From positions 71,664,989 to 71,728,988 of the forward strand of contig JAMXIF010001253.1 of assembly GCA_028583685.1 (NCBI GenBank): a DNA stretch of 64,000 nt. The letters run 5' to 3'. The notes beneath the pieces are model-generated. The model worked only from the letters and a program-made list of their open reading frames with translations. It made no database searches and had not been told where the DNA came from. The DNA is from Petaurus breviceps papuanus. Taxonomy: Eukaryota > Chordata > Mammalia > Diprotodontia > Petauridae. Both the position numbers and the translations under genes were made by a program. Shown in pieces: positions 1-11,529 of the stretch (positions are counted from its first letter, which is position 1; each line of letters begins with the position of its first letter).

Positions 1-1075
1 ATATATTTGCTTTTTCTTTGATTTCTTTAGGATACAGATCTAGTAGTGGTATTCCTGAGTCAAAGGGTATACATAGTTTTATAGCCCTTTGGGCATAGTT
101 CCAAATTGTTCTCCAGAATGATTCGACCAGTTCATAACTCCACCAACAGTACATTAGTGTATTTTTCTACATCCTCTCCAACATTTGTCATTTCCTTTAG
201 CCTATTTCCCATATTAACCTGTATGATACATGTGAGGTAGTACCTCATGTTGTTTTAATTTATATTTTCTAATCAGTACTGATTTAGAGGAGTGTGTGGG
301 GGTGTCCAAGGAAGACTAACACTTCTCATATGGGGGCTTGCCCAACTCTTTTCAGAGCTGCTGATCCACTTTTGTTATCTACCTCGCACTCAACTCGTAC
401 ATGTGGCTCCAAGAAACTAGCATGAACAATGGTCATACCCCAGCAGATGGGCTAACCCAGGTTGAGGTTAACCAGGCCTCAGCCACATCAGTGAATCATG
501 GAGGTGTTTATCCCAAACATGTGAAGACTTCTCCTGGTGGAATGGACAGATGAGAACAATTTGTTCCAATGATCGTGAAAGCAGCTGTGGTCAGGCAAGC
601 TTAGACAAGCTTAGAGCTTGGTCAGACATTGAAGATGCCATGGTCATGCACTGCATCCTGGGCTATCACCAGCCATCTTGACTCTTGTCTTGCCACTGGA
701 CTTCAGAGACTCTGGAAGAGAGAGTGAGGCTGATGACTTTGTGCAACTTTCCCTCACTTAAATCCAATTCACACACAAGAAAAGAAAACCCCCTGTAATG
801 TCATTGGTCCTCTTCAGAAACCAAGGACAAAAATAAAAAGCCCAGTAATTTAGAGCCATTTTTATATGACTATTGATAGTTTTGATTTCTTCTTTTGAAA
901 ACTGCCTGTTCATATACTTTAACCATTTATCAGTTGGAAATGACTCTTTTTATAAATTTGGCTCAGATCCCTATATATTTGAAAGATTAGGCCTTTATCA
1001 AAGAAACTGGCTGTAAATTTTTTTCTCATTTTCATACTCCCCCCTGCAATTTTAGCTTTATTGATCATTCAGCTT
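1..1075 (-). mobile_element. L1 LINE 3' part, antisense, in two pieces
   Basis: Pieces 1-289 and 848-1075 together match the end of marsupial L1 ORF2 in reverse. The reverse strand reads through the region before the end of ORF2 that includes 'ccaatttggaac..gccc' and 'tatagcccttt..'. The gap between the pieces is a later SINE insertion. The copy is worn, runs off the left edge of the window and has no usable open frame. Confidence 0.85.
290..847 (+). mobile_element. RTE-tailed SINE inserted in L1
   Basis: The insert splits the L1. It is flanked by an 8-base target duplication ATTTAGAG at 282-289 and 848-855. Its 3' end (about 735-835) reads 'ccctgtaatgtcattggtcc' then 'aaccaaggacaaa', the same kind of tail as the RTE LINE at 3137-4595. 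The 5' body is unlike the other SINEs here. It is non-coding and was presumably moved by RTE machinery (inference). It could be a marsupial MAR or RTESINE family; the exact name is uncertain. Confidence 0.75.
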
Positions 1076-1110
1076 TTATTTAAAGATAGTTGCAAAGTAA
1101 AAGGAATGTT

Positions 1111-1312
1111 CATGTATTAAAAGTCTACTATGTGCCAGGCAGTGTGGTATGCACTTTTTACAAATAATATCTAATTTGATCCTCACAATAATTCTGTGAG
1201 ATAGATGCTAATTTTTTCCTCATTTTTACAGTTGAGGAAATTGAGGCAGAACTGCATTTGAACTCGTCTTCCTGACTACAGACTTAGCATTCTATCCACT
1301 GCACCACCTAGT
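1111..1312 (-). mobile_element. MIR/THER1 SINE
   Basis: The + strand reads 'ctactatgtgccaggcagtg', then a cttac..aaat core, 'gaggaaattgaggca', and a worn tRNA-like head ending 'ccactgcaccacctag'. This is the reverse complement of a full MIR-type CORE-SINE. Confidence 0.85.
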
Positions 1313-1406
1313 GAGAGGGAGTCTCACTGTGCCTCCATGATGTGTTTTTTTTGGTTTGCTTGTTATTTTTTAAGCGAACCACCTCTTTCATAAGATATGT
1401 GTCCAA

Positions 1407-1565
1407 AGGAGCGGCCAGGTAGCACAGCAAGTAAGAGCACTGGCCCCAGAGTCAGGATGACCTGGGATCAAATCCGGACTCAGACACTTAGCACCACACC
1501 CAGAAATAACTGGCTGTGTAACCTTGATCAAGTTACTTAACCCCAATTGCTTTAAAAAAAAAAAA
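1407..1565 (+). mobile_element. Marsupial tRNA-derived SINE (WSINE-like)
   Basis: The head reads 'gcggccaggtagcacagcaa' and the tail 'ccccaattgctttaaaaa'. It is flanked by a perfect 15-base duplication (AAGATATGTGTCCAA at 1392-1406 and 1566-1580), so this is a complete L1-type insertion. The head keeps the layout of a tRNA gene but has no complete tRNA fold. Confidence 0.93.
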
Positions 1566-1639
1566 AAGATATGTGTCCAAGGAATCTGATGGGAGTATCA
1601 CTATCATTATTTCTGTGGTTGTTAATAATAAAATCATAC

Positions 1640-2875
1640 CTTACATAGAATTAGGTGTCTACCAGCCTTCAGTCTTTGTCCCTTTCATCTTCTCATGGAG
1701 CTCTCATTATCACCCAGGGGTTTAATTATTTTGGTGAAGATCCAGTCTACATCTTCAGCTGCCATCTTTCTCCTGAGCTCCAGTCCAGAATTCTTAACTG
1801 CCTTTTTGAAATTTCTGTTTCACTCAACACATCTGAAACAGAACTCTCTCTTTTCCCCAAACTTTACCTCTTTTCCTAAATTCTCTATTTCTGTCCAATT
1901 ATGGCCAGCCTCCCAGTCATCCATGGTCAAAAACTTAAATGCCATTCTTACCTCTTCACTATCATTTACCCTTTCTCCCGATGTCCAATCAGTTGCTGAG
2001 TCTTGGCCTTTCTCCCTACTCCACATCTGGGGGATGTGTGTGTGTGTGTGTCCTTATACCACAATTGCCCTGGCTCAGGCCTCATTGCCTCTTCCCAGAT
2101 GACTTCAGTAGCCTAAATGATCTTCTTCAGGCCTTTACCTTTTCCAATCCACCTCTACCTGGCTGCCTAAAATACAGGCCTGACTGTCACTTCTATCTTC
2201 AAGAAACCTCCCTGGGATCATGTTGCTTGTGGGTGCAAATGCCTCTGTTGGATAAATTAAAGCTCTTTTTATTCTAGCTCTTGCCCACCTTTTCAGGTTG
2301 ATTATACATTACTTCTTTTTTTTTTTTTTTTAAGCAATCGGGATTAAGTAACTTGCTCAAGGTTATATGGTCAGTCGTTTCTGGTTGTGGTGCCGAGTAT
2401 CCGAGCCCAGGATTCTATCCAGGTCATCCCAACACTGGAGCCGGTGCTCTTACTCTCTGAGCCACCTGGTCGCCCCTATACATTACTTCTTATCACCCAA
2501 AACATGCTGTATCGAACCTCAGCCCCTTACAGGCTATCTGCCACACTTGACTTTGGTTCCTCCTCAGCTTCTACTCTTAGAATCTCTAGCTTTTTTAAAG
2601 CATTATCTTTAGTCACCTCTTGAAAATTTTAGATAGTCACTTCTGATATCTTTCTTGACTCCTGAAGGTAATAATGCCACTCTCTCAAATCAATGTGTAT
2701 TGGAGGGGAGGGGGTGATATGGAAGAGAGTATCCTATATTTACTTATCAGTAGACCATAGTACACTCTTCTGGTAGAATGTCATCTCCTTTCATGGACTT
2801 TCTTACATTTGTATTCTTAGCACCTAGAATAGTGCCTAACACATAGTAGAAACTTTAAAAATACCTGTTGAATGA
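1640..2875 (+). mobile_element. L2 LINE, end of RT to 3' end, split by a SINE
   Basis: Pieces 1640-2302 and 2492-2875. The first follows the L2 segment after the RT active site ('ctcctgagctccagtccaga', 'cccgatgtccaatcagttgc'). The second ends with the L2 3' signature ('gcacctagaatagtgcctaa..catagtag..ttgaatga'). The copy is strongly diverged. Short open frames across 1655-2277 belong to it. Confidence 0.7.
2318..2476 (-). mobile_element. Marsupial tRNA-derived SINE
   Basis: A poly-T start and 'aagcaatcgggattaagtaa', ending in 'gagccacctggtcgcccc'. Perfect 15-base duplication TATACATTACTTCTT at 2303-2317 and 2477-2491. It sits inside the L2, so it is younger than the L2. Confidence 0.93.
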
Positions 2876-2934
2876 CCCACACATTTATATAATGTTAGGG
2901 TTTTCCAAGTGTTTCCCAATACAAAGGCAGTGAG

Positions 2935-3090
2935 AGGAAATGATCAGTGGGTTAATTTTGGGTAAGGAAGACCCAGGATTAAACTCATCTGACACTTACT
3001 AGTTGTGTGACATGATTGAGTCAGTTTTCTCATCTGTAAAATGAGGGGGTTGGCTTAAACGGCCTCTAATTCCCCTTTCCTGGGATCCTC
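2935..3090 (+). mobile_element. MIR SINE
   Basis: Contains 'cacttactagttgtgtgaca' and 'ctcatctgtaaaatgagggg', the MIR core in the forward direction, followed by a worn tail. Confidence 0.75.
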
Positions 3091-3136
3091 GAAACAACTC
3101 TGTGAAGTAGGCTGAACAAGTGCTATAATCACCTTT

Positions 3137-4595
3137 GGTTGGCTGTTGTCCTTCGTTCTCAAAGAGGACCAAAAACGACACCACTATGTTAGAGCAAAGT
3201 TACAGTGTGTCCAACTGTGACTGATCAGACCAATATGAGTTTGGAATGCTCTACCATGGCTTGGGCACAAATAGACCATGTGAACATTTGGCGTGGATTC
3301 TCTAAATTTACACATCTTGCATTTCTGTTGAGTTGCTTCTGGTCTGCTTTGCACAGCGCCTTCTCTGATGGGGGCTTGCCATGTTGGGTGGTCCTGTGCC
3401 AGTGTCCCCCCTGTCACCCAATCAATTCCAAAGTTCCTAAGAGAGACCTTGAGAGTGTCCCTGTGTTGCTTCTTCTCATCATCATATGAGCACTTGCCCT
3501 TTATGAGTTCTCCATAAAATAGTCTTTTAGGCAAGCATACATTTGGCATTCAAACAACGTGGCCAGTCCATTGTAGTTGCACTCTCTGCAGTAGAGTTTG
3601 AAACCTTGGCAGTTTAGTTCAAGAAAGGACCTCAGTGTCTGGCATCTCCTCCTGCCAGGTGATCTTCAGAATCTTCTTAAGACAATTCAAATGGAAGTGA
3701 TTCTGTTTTCCTGGCATGGCACTGGTAGACTGTCCAGGTTTCATAGGCATACAACAGTGAGGTCAGAACAATGGCTCTGTAGATCTTCAGTTTGGTAGTC
3801 AGTCTAATACCTCTTCTCTCCCATACTTTCCTTTGGAACCTCCCAAACACTGAGCTAGCCTTGGCAATGTATTGACCTTATTATCAATGTGTACATCCCT
3901 GGAAAGTACATTACCAAAGTAAGTGAACTTATACACCACATTCAGTACATTCAGAACTTCTCCATTTGCTATAACTGATGGTTTCACATATGGATGGTGT
4001 GGTGCTGGCTGATCAAGCTACCTGTGTTTTTTGGTGTTAATTGTCAGGCCAAAATTAGCACAAGCAGCAGAGAATCAATCCATACTTTGTCACATCTCGG
4101 CTTCAGAGGCTTCATTGCATGTATAATTATTTGCAAATGAAAAAATCATGCACCAACACTCCCTCTACTTTGGCTTGTAGCCTTTTTGTTTGATTTGCCA
4201 TCAGTGTGGTGACTTTGATGCCATGCTCATCTTCGTTGAAGGTATTTGACAACATGGCTGAAAACATCATGCTGAAAAGCATGGAAGCAAGCACATGGCC
4301 TTTGGTGACTGGGAAGGCTCTAGAAAATGATACTGAAAAACTTCTCTAGGAAATCAAATTTTGACATAATTTTCCATAAAATCTCTCTGTATGAGAGGCC
4401 TTGGTCAGATCTACAAACGTGTACAGACCTCTGTTCTGCTCTTGGCATTTTTACTGTAGTTATTGGGCAGTAAACACCATATTGACTGTTCCTCAGCCCT
4501 TTCTGAAGCCGCACTAGCTCTCAGTAGATGAACATCTTCCAGGATCAGCCTTTTAAGGAAGACTCTGGCAGGAATCTTGCCAGCAATGACTAAGA
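3137..4595 (-). mobile_element. RTE-class LINE, RT domain to 3' end
   Basis: On the minus strand this reads as the C-terminal half of an RTE polyprotein. Going 5' to 3': an RT motif with 'F-V-D-L-T-K-A' near 4415-4395; the active-site box at 4126-4137, which now reads F-A-N-N where F-A-D-D is expected; a later thumb region; then an uninterrupted 121-codon frame (3549-3184). That frame ends in a zinc-finger-like C-P-x2-G-R..H..H-x3-H motif typical of RTE C-termini. The 3' end 'ttggtcctctttgagaacgaa' type tail lies at 3137-3175. The endonuclease half is absent (5' truncated). The lost aspartates and several breaks show it is dead. Confidence 0.88.
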
Positions 4596-4608
4596 GAAAG
4601 AGACGGGG

Positions 4609-4658
<50 letters not shown>
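4609..4658. repeat. (GA)n microsatellite
   Basis: About 25 dinucleotide units at the truncated 5' edge of the RTE copy. Polymorphic in length by its nature. Confidence 0.97.
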
Positions 4659-4661
<3 letters not shown>

Positions 4662-4684
4662 CCCCATCTATAGCAGAAGTGCTA

Positions 4685-4805
4685 TATTATCCATTGTATA
4701 ACTGAGGAAACTAACTCTAGAGGTTAAGCTCCTACAGATGGCTACACAAAGCCTAGGAAGGGCCCCAGGCTGCAAACTTTAGGGCTTTTCCATTTGAACC
4801 AGGTG
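4685..4805 (-). mobile_element. Worn MIR fragment
   Basis: 'aactgaggaaactaactcta' and 'aggttaagc' resemble reversed MIR core. Weak match. Confidence 0.4.
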
Positions 4806-6477
4806 TGTGGCTTTGACCAGGGAAAAGGTAAAAGGCCATCACTGCTTGGAGAAGTCCAAATGGAAAGAAAATTTCCTTGCTTGCTAATTGAAATTCTTTT
4901 TCATACAGGTAATGTCCATTTACATTTTATAATAATTACAAAACAGGGTTGGAGCCAACATGACTGAATGAATGTAGGTATCTACCCAGCTGAACTCTCC
5001 TAATAGTCCCTTCCAAACAACTTTAAAATAATACTTCAAATCAAATTTTGGAGTGGCAGAGTCAACCAAAGGTCAGAATGAGACATTTTTCCAGTCTGAG
5101 ACAACTTTGGAGGTTGGCAAGAAAAGTCTGTAGAGCCTGGTCTAGAGTGTGGCAGCACACCCTTGGTGGGCCTTGAAGGTGACTGTGACAGCAGAAGCTT
5201 CAGGGATAGTAAGGGGGTTGTACACATGGACAAAAAGAGATTAGGAGGGACCCTTTGCTGGCATTGGGTGCAACTGGTGCTAATTGGCAACTCTATTTGC
5301 CATAAGCAGTTCTGGGTTGCAATTGGAAGCAGGGACCCTGGTCACAAGGCAGAGAGGAGCACTAGTGCTTGTGGCTGCAGAGGAGTAGGGGACCTCCCTG
5401 GGTTAGCACCAGAGCACAGACGAGGGGAGCAGTGACCACACTTTTCCCCAGATCACACCACCTTGGAAACACTGAAAACTTGTAGATCCCTGGAACTAAT
5501 TCTGAAAACAAAATTTGAAAATTGAATAATTTTAAAACAAAAAAGCTTCTGAAGCTTGGGACAGTGCTTTCCCATCCCCCAGGTGAGTAGAGCTCAACTT
5601 TAGTATGAAGTTCCAATTCAAGAAATAGGCTAGAAAAATAATCAAAAGAATTTGAACATATAAAACTACAGTGCTGGCAGGGAAGACCAAAGTGTAAACT
5701 CAGAAGAAGACAACAATGTGTAAACAGCTTACAAGCAAAACCTCAAAGAAAATGCTAATTGTACCCAAGTCCAGCAAGAATTCCTGGAAGAGTTCAAGAA
5801 AGAGATAGGAGTGATAGGGTAAAAATTGGGAAAAGAAATGAAGTTAATGCAGGAAAAGTATGAAAAGAGAATTAATAGCTTGGTAAAAGAGGCACAAAAA
5901 TACTGAAGATAATACCTTAAAGACAGAATTTGCCAAATGGTAAAAGAGGAATAAAAATTCATAGAAGAAAATAATCCCTTAAAAATTAGAATTGGACAAA
6001 TGGAAACTAATGACTCAATGAGACCTCAAGAAACAATAAAACAAAGGCAAAAGAATAGAAAAAATAGAAGAAAATGTGAAGTATCTCATTGAAAAAAACA
6101 ACTGACCTGGGTAATAGATCCAGGAGACATAATTGTAGAATTACTAGACTCTCTGAAAACTATGATTTGAAAAAAGCCTTGACATCATATCTCAAGAAAC
6201 CATATTGAAAAACTGCCCTAAAACCTTATATCCACAGGGTAACAGAAATTGAAAGAATCTATCACCTCCTGAAAGAGATCCCAAAATGAAAACTCCCAGG
6301 AATATTATAGCCACATTCCAGAGCTTTCAGATCAAGGAGAAAATATTACAAACAGCCAGAAAGAAGCAATCCAGATATCTTGGAGACAAAGTCAGGATCA
6401 CAGAAGATTTAGCAGCTTCTATATTAAAGAAGCAGAAGGTTTGGAATACAATATTCTGGAAGACAAAGGAGCTAGGA

Positions 6478-6652
6478 CAGGGGGTGGGAAACCTGTGGCC
6501 TCAAGGTCCTCTTTTGACTGAGTCCAAGTTTCACAGAACAAATTCATTTATTAAGGGGATTTGTTGTATGAAGTTTGGATTCAGTCAAAGGGCCGCACTT
6601 GAGGACCTAGAGGGTCACATGTGGCCTTGAGGCTGCAGGTTCCCCACCCCTG
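6478..6652. mobile_element. hAT MITE (CAGGGGTGGGGAACCTG family)
   Basis: 175 bases with terminal inverted repeats ('caggggGtgggaaacctgtg' type start, 'ggttccccacccctg' end). It is nearly palindromic through the arms ('cagtcaaagggccgcact' vs 'ttttgactgagtcca'). The 8-base duplication AGCTAGGA / ACCTAGGA (6470-6477, 6653-6660) has one change. 8-base duplications and C-A-G ends are hAT hallmarks. A second copy lies at 45169-45306. Confidence 0.88.
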
Positions 6653-6704
6653 ACCTAGGATTTCAACCAAGAATAACCTATCCAGCAAAACTGAGTACAG
6701 AGGG

Positions 6705-7335
6705 TTTTTGCTTTATGTAAATTTGCATCACATAAATTCTACTTTACTTAAAGAATTCTGAAAGAAATCCACATTTAAAAAAGCACCTCTATTAACTTTA
6801 CTTCACAATACTATTCTATCTCTCTGCTCCTGCCCTTTGACTTGGTGCTCCATGACCTCCCACTTCCACCCTACCAAAAACATATCTTTAAAAAAAACCC
6901 TCCAAGTGAAAGTAGAATAGACAAATGGAGAGACCACCCCCACCACCACCACCACCAGACGGGGGTTGGCTTGAGACCAGTGCTACGAGAGAAGATATTT
7001 GCCCCCCTCCACTTACCTGCCCATGTGTCTGTTTTCCATCCATCTGTCCCTGGCTCCCATGTATCACCTGTCCTTGCCTATCTGTGTCCATGACCAGCCC
7101 CTACATGTCTGCCCCCAACATGTTTGTTCTTTAGGTTCTAGCCAGTCCCCACATGTTCTTCCCACTCTTGCTTCTCTATTTCTAGCCCCCACATATGCTT
7201 GAACTGTGTACAAGCACCCTCTCTCCATGGGTGTGGTCCCATTCTTGCCTCCTTCCTTCCCTACATCCATGGGTAAAATTGCATTATGTAAAAATTGTTC
7301 TACATAGTGGTCTGCAGAATGGTACACTTAGATGA
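6705..7335. mobile_element. Unidentified insert within the L1
   Basis: This sequence interrupts L1 between 'aactgagtaca' and 'ataatcctttgtggggg'. It carries a (CCA)n patch at 6933-6957 and a pyrimidine-rich middle. Both edges hold related AT-rich motifs ('gctttatgtaaatttgc' near 6710, 'gcattatgtaaaaattg' near 7282), which suggests a DNA transposon, possibly Tigger/pogo-like. Family not recognised. Confidence 0.4.
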
Positions 7336-7837
7336 AGTGAGAACTGTCTATATAATCCTTTGTGGGGGAAAGTGTATATTTAGTGAAATAGAAGATTTGC
7401 AAGTATTCTTGATGAAAAGACCAGAGCTGAATAGAAAATTTGACATTCAAACACAAGACTCAAGAGAAGCATAAAAAGATAAATGTGAAAGAGTAATCAT
7501 AAAAGATTCAATAAAGTTAAACTATTTACATTTCTATATGGGAAGATATATGTAATTCCTGAGGACTTTATTATGGAAGTTAAAAGGAGTTTACATAGAC
7601 AGAGGGCATGGGTGTGAGTTGATTATGTGGGGATGATTTCCAAAAGAAGAACTTAAGGGGATGAGAAAGAAGGATGCATTGGGAGAAGGGGGAAAGGAGA
7701 GGTAGAATAGGGAAATTTTTTTCACATAAAAGAGACACAAAAGAGTTTTTATTAATGGAGGGGAAGATGGGGAGTTGGCAATGCTTGAACTTCACACATT
7801 GGAATTGGTTCAAAGAGGAAAGTGTATATTTACTGCT

Positions 7838-7922
7838 ATATATATGCACACACATGCACAGATGTATTTATGTATATCTTTGTGTGTGTATATGTATACA
7901 CACACATATATACATACATACA
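7838..7922. repeat. TA/TG/CA-rich low-complexity tract
   Basis: Alternating 'tatatatatgcacacacatg', 'tgtgtgtgtatatgtataca' inside the L1 inter-ORF region. Confidence 0.85.
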
Positions 7923-9449
7923 CTTAGCTGGATATAGAAATATATCTTACCCAAAAGGGAAATAGGAGGGTAAATAAGAGAAATAGGGTGGGGGAATGAT
8001 CAAAAGGAGGATGGGTTAATGGAGGTGCAGTCGTCAGAAGCCAAACCAACTTTTGAGGAGGGACAGAATAAAAAAAGACAAGGATAAACAGAAAAAAATA
8101 GACTGAAGGGAAATACAGGTTAGTAATTATAACTGTGAATGCAAATGGTATGAACTCACCTATAAAATGGAAGTAGATAGCAGAGTGGATCAGAAACCAG
8201 AATCCAACAATATGGGGTTTATAAGAAACACACTTGAAACAGAGAGATACACAATAGAGTTAAAATAAGGTCCTGGATCAGAATCTATGTTTCAGCTAAT
8301 GTGGATTATTAATTATGATCTCAGACACAGTAAAAGCATAAATAGACTCAACTAAAGGAGATATTCAGGGAAATACATTTTGATAAAAGGTACCATAGAT
8401 AATGAAGATTAGTATCAATTTTTTTGCAGTAAGTTTCTTTGATAAAGGCCTCATTTCTCAAATATATAGGAAAGTGAATCAAATTTATAAAAATAAGAGC
8501 CATTCCCCAGTTGATAAATGGTAAAAGGATATAAAGTCAGATTTAAGAAGAAGAAATCAAAGCTATCTATAATTATATAAAAATGCTCTAAATCATGACT
8601 GATTAGAGAAAAACAAATTAACACAACTCTTATGTACCACCTCACACATCAGAAATGATGAACATTGATGGGGATGATGAAAAATAGATATTGAAACTAT
8701 TAGTGGTGTTATGAACTTATCCAACCATGATGGAGAACAAATTGGCTATGTCCTAAGGGCTATAAAACTGTGCATATCATTTGACTCAGCTATACCACTA
8801 CAAGGTCTGTATCTTAGAGATCAAAGAAAAAGGAAAATGACATATATGGACAAAAATATTTATAGCATCTCTTTTTGTGGTGGCAAAGAATTGGAAATTG
8901 GAGGGGATGCTCATCAATTGGGGAATAAATGAACAAGTTGTGGCATATGACTGTGATGGAATACTAATTGTGCTATAATAAATGACAAGGGGGGCAGTTT
9001 CAGGAAAAAAAAAAACCATGACAAGACTTACATGAACTGATGCAAAGTGAGGTGAAAAGAACTGGGAGATCAATGATCAGTGGGCAAAGTAACAGCAACT
9101 TTATAATGATGATCAACTGTGACAGACTTAAGTTACTTTGATAAATACAGTGATCTCAGACAATTCCAAAGGACTCATGAAAAAATGCTATACACTTCCA
9201 GAGAGAGTACTGATGAACTCTCAGTGCAAAGTAAAATATAATCCTCTTGCTTTTTTCCTTTTAAATTTTTTAATATATATATTTTTGGTTTTTTGTATAT
9301 GGGTAATATGGAAATATGTTTTTCATGATTTCACATGCAGAATATTTTACTTGTCTTCTGGTGGGAGAGGGGTGGAAAGGAGAGAGAATTTGGAACTTTT
9401 TTTAAAAGAATGTTTAAAATAAAAATTTTGAAAAAATAATTATGAAACA

Positions 9450-9640
9450 AAAAAGCATAGCTTAGGCTTAGGGGTTGATTTGCTTAAACAGAACAATAGT
9501 AATATCAATGTTGGGGTACTTTTAGAGAAATATTTTTCTGAAACCAAACTGTTCTCTTTTTATTCTGGTTAAGTATGTACAAAGAGACTCAACTTAGTTG
9601 GATTAATGAAAATACAATAATATTTAGAGTGCTTCTTAAC
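9450..9640. other. Single-copy AT-rich spacer
   Basis: No repeat, open frame or motif recognised. Confidence 0.4.
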
Positions 9641-10074
9641 CTTACCCATTCCTCCCTTTCCAGTCTTTTTATACTTTTTTTCCTTCCACAAACTCTGGGA
9701 TCCTACTATACTGACCTATTTGCTTTTCATCAAACTTGACCCTCCATCTCCTTATTGTACCTTTGATTGGCCATCCCCATAGCTGGAAAGTTCTCCCTCT
9801 TTACCTACCTCTTAGCTCCCCTGGCTTCTAAGACTTGGCTCCAGTCCCATCTTGTTCAGAAAGCCTTCTCTGATCCCTCAGCTTTTAGTGCTTTCTCCTT
9901 TGAAATGACCTTCCATCTACTCTGCACTGTCACCTTGTGTATACCTAGTTAGTTACATGCTGTGTTTCATATTAGAATGTGAGCTCCTTGAAAGCACTGT
10001 TTCTTTGCCTCATCATCACTTAGCACAGTGCTTGGCACATAGTAATTGGCTAATAAATGCTTGTTGACTGACTT
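9640..10074 (+). mobile_element. L2 LINE 3' end
   Basis: Classic L2 tail: 'cccatcttgttcagaaagcc', 'gaatgtgagctccttgaaag', 'agcacagtgcttggcacata', 'taataaatgcttgttgactg'. Non-coding 3' region. Confidence 0.92.
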
Positions 10075-10855
10075 GACATTTGGTCACCCCACAAACAAGA
10101 TAGTCTCTGTCTCTCCCTCCCTCTCCCTCTCTCTCTGATTCAGGGGATCAAGTTCTCTCCCTATTTGAACCAAACTGATTAGATCTTTGATTCAAATGAA
10201 AGGACTCCTAAATAAGACACTATCTCCTTGGCATTGATTCAATTTTCTATTCACAGAAGCTTGATTAGGATTTTTATTCAGGTGAGATCAAGGACTGTAA
10301 CAACAATGCAATATTCACAAAGCCCATGGTGACTATAAATATGCTGGTGTAGTTGTGAATCACAAAATGTAACAGGCTCTCCACATGAAGGACAGAATCA
10401 AAGCATTTATTCAAATACCAGAAAGCTGAGTCCCAAAATCAGAAAGTCAGAGTCATTACAGTAGCCACAAAGTTGGTATACATAGTTAATGCAGTGAACA
10501 CCCACATTCCCAAGCCTTCAAAACAAAACAGGCTCCCTCAGGCAAAGATCCTCCTCTCTTTACTCATTCCCTTGAGCAAGGACCCTCCTCTCCTCACTCA
10601 TGGTAGCTGCTCAGCCTCCCCACTTCTCGCTCCCTCCAGTTCTCCTTCCTGGCAGTTCTCAGGAAAAGTCCTCAGTGGAAGTTCTGGCTGGCTCTCAGAA
10701 AAAGTTCTGCCACCACCAGTTCTGTTCTCAAAATCTCTTCCCTCTCTGGCCTGGGCCTCTTATTAACTCCTCCCTGCCCCACCCTTACTGCTACTCAGAA
10801 AGTTCATCCCACTGTGGAATTCACAAGTTCTGGGTCTTAACACCTGACACAATTA
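10075..10855 (-). mobile_element. Endogenous retrovirus LTR (family A)
   Basis: On the minus strand it begins near 'tgtcaggtgttaagacccag' (about 10855) and holds 'gaataaatgctttgattctg' as a likely poly-A signal zone (about 10395). It ends in the 10075-10150 region next to an L2 tail. The same start, 'cagaacttgtgaatcccaca'-like, recurs at 54868 and 31943. No internal viral genes adjoin, so it is a solo or fragmentary LTR. A fossil; edges approximate. Confidence 0.75.
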
Positions 10856-11004
10856 CTTGAAACTAAGTGCTAAGTACCTGTTAACTTGCCAATACAAGGG
10901 GCATGGAAGATATTCAAATCCATTACCATTACAAGGACTTCCAGCCATAATACTGTGAAAATTTTATTTAAAAAAATATTTCATAATACAGATGAGATCT
11001 TAGT

Positions 11005-11225
11005 GCTAATAATAATAGCTAACATATAGCACTTTAAGATTCAAAAAACACTTTACAAATACTTCTTCATTTGATTCTTGAGACAACTCATCTTACACAT
11101 GAGGAAACCAAGGCAGACCTCTAAGGAATTGCCTAGGATTACACAGAACTAACAAGTTTTCAAAGCTCAATTTGAACTCAAGACAGACATTAAGTCCAGC
11201 ACTCTCTCCACTGTGTTATCTATTC
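11005..11225 (-). mobile_element. MIR SINE
   Basis: 'aataatagctaacatatagc', 'cactttacaaatact', 'gaggaaaccaaggcaga', 'tttgaactcaagacagac': reversed full-length MIR. Confidence 0.85.
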
Positions 11226-11525
11226 ACTTAGAAGCTTCCATGCTACAGTCCACCACCTGTTTGTTGAGAAAAGAGAGGCATGCCTCACCATCAGGTTTCT
11301 AAAGCCATGATTTAAATTCAGTTAGCCTTTCTTCTTAGTCACAATGTCCCTTGGCAGTGGCTCTGGGTAAGAATCTAGGGACACCATCCTGATGCTGCCA
11401 CTTACTAGCCATGTGAATCCATAGTTTGTTGAACTGAATGGCCATCACATCAAAGAGACAAGGAGTAGTGTCACCTCCAATGAACACCTTGACAGGAAAC
11501 GAGCTATTTCTCCCAAGATACAGCT
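11226..11525. other. Single-copy spacer
   Basis: Nothing recognised apart from ordinary unique sequence. Confidence 0.4.
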
Positions 11526-11529
11526 GCTG

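Larger units (their letters stand above)
4946..9434 (+). mobile_element. L1 with intact ends but most of ORF2 missing (HAL1-like)
   Basis: A bounded insertion. A 15-base duplication with two differences (AATAATTACAAAACA at 4931-4945, AATAATTATGAAACA at 9435-9449) flanks an element that starts in L1 5'-UTR sequence and ends in L1 3'-UTR plus an A-rich tail. In order: 5' UTR 4946-5690; ORF1 region about 5700-6470, K/E-rich coiled-coil-like then a C-terminal domain, now broken by stops; inter-ORF purine-rich part 7340-8120; start of ORF2 with the first ~90 codons of the endonuclease (about 8125-8405). Near 8405 the sequence jumps to the last ~300 codons' worth of ORF2 and the 3' UTR (8410-9430). 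RT and most of EN are absent. Two later inserts lie inside (6478-6652 and about 6705-7335). It is old and coding-dead. Confidence 0.85.

Noticed and set aside
1695-2277. Open frames of 112-135 codons
   Set aside because: These are shadows in a worn L2; a valine-cysteine run comes from a TG patch.
3184-3549. 121-codon frame with a zinc-finger-like motif
   Set aside because: Not a host zinc-finger gene; it is the C-terminus of the antisense RTE LINE.
10473-10860. Frames of 86-97 codons, serine- and proline-rich
   Set aside because: They lie inside an antisense LTR; composition artefact.
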